Below are positions 63,865 through 64,000 of a stretch of DNA of 64,000 nucleotides, piece by piece. Under the pieces are notes generated by a model. That model saw only the letters and a program-made list of their open reading frames with translations, did not search any database and was not told where the DNA came from. Every line of letters begins with the position of its first letter. Position 1 is the first letter of the stretch. Origin of the DNA: Sipunculus nudus. Taxonomy: Eukaryota > Annelida > Sipuncula > Golfingiida > Sipunculidae. A program made the position numbers and the translations under genes. The stretch lies in the NCBI GenBank assembly GCA_026874595.1, contig CM049309.1:96556723-96620722 (forward strand), in the 5' to 3' direction.

Positions 63865-64000
63865 AAAAAAATCCAGTAGGGAGGGATATATCTTTTTTTT
63901 ATATTTAAGATAGTATAAACGATAGTTTGTTTGTGCTTGTGAATTTTAGAACCTGAGAACGTATTTAACATTAAAATAATTAAAAGATTCGTGGGATAAA
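63865..64000. other. Right flank, nothing recognised
   Basis: AT-rich sequence after the last B end. No feature is seen. Confidence 0.4.

Noticed and set aside
1-64000. An autonomous Helitron/Helentron RepHel gene, tRNA or rRNA genes
   Set aside because: No frame with Rep or helicase motifs and no cloverleaf or rRNA-like segment was recognised; only non-autonomous copies are present.

Overview
This is a eukaryotic, almost certainly animal, nuclear window that is AT-rich and gene-poor. The style of its repeats (tandem-core elements ending in ACGG-type tetranucleotide runs, large minisatellites) suggests a mollusc or another lophotrochozoan; that is an inference, since nothing in the window names the species. 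The only host gene I can identify is POLR2E, encoding RNA polymerase II subunit RPB5. Two minus-strand exons (46845-46903 and 29308-29386) encode consecutive parts of the C-terminal domain and join in frame across a 17,458-base intron. Two further short minus-strand exon candidates lie near 12.6-12.9 kb.

Most of the rest is three families of non-autonomous elements, called A, B and C here, inserted into one another. Read on the minus strand, each has the plan expected of Helitron-like/Helentron elements: subterminal inverted repeats, a terminal hairpin next to one end, internal tandem cores, and insertion into T runs. A has about 280-base cores, a GTAGTCG/CGACTAC hairpin and a CTAG end. B carries an ACGG/ACAG microsatellite, with GCTCAGCTG at its left end and CAGCTGAGC at its right end. 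C has GCGAACCTGTG at its left end and CACAGGTTCGC at its right end. I found no Rep/helicase reading frame.

Layout: 1-2.35 kb, a B/A/B nest; 2.35-8.3 kb, three minisatellites (45, 48-49 and 40 bases); 8.5-12.4 kb, A and C; 12.4-12.9 kb, exon candidates; 12.9-15.8 kb, B and C; 15.8-18.2 kb, AT-rich sequence without a recognisable gene; 18.2-29.1 kb, one A element that received an APE-type LINE, which in turn received another A, after which 4,150 bases were duplicated in tandem; 29.3 kb, a POLR2E exon; 29.5-31.3 kb, a 41-base minisatellite; 31.3-32.7 kb, A; 33.3-35.4 kb, a 21-base minisatellite split by a 1,401-base inverted-repeat DNA transposon with a TA target duplication; 35.5-46.8 kb, a deep C/B/C/B nest; 46.85 kb, a POLR2E exon; 47-64 kb, further B/A/C nests with a small unmatched stretch (51.26-52.06 kb) that looks promoter-like.

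The nests can be read as a relative chronology, because intact paralogues inside the same window supply the empty sites. In the clearest case, removing the inner A element from the LINE restores the LINE reading frame, which fixes the A ends to a few bases and shows a TT target.
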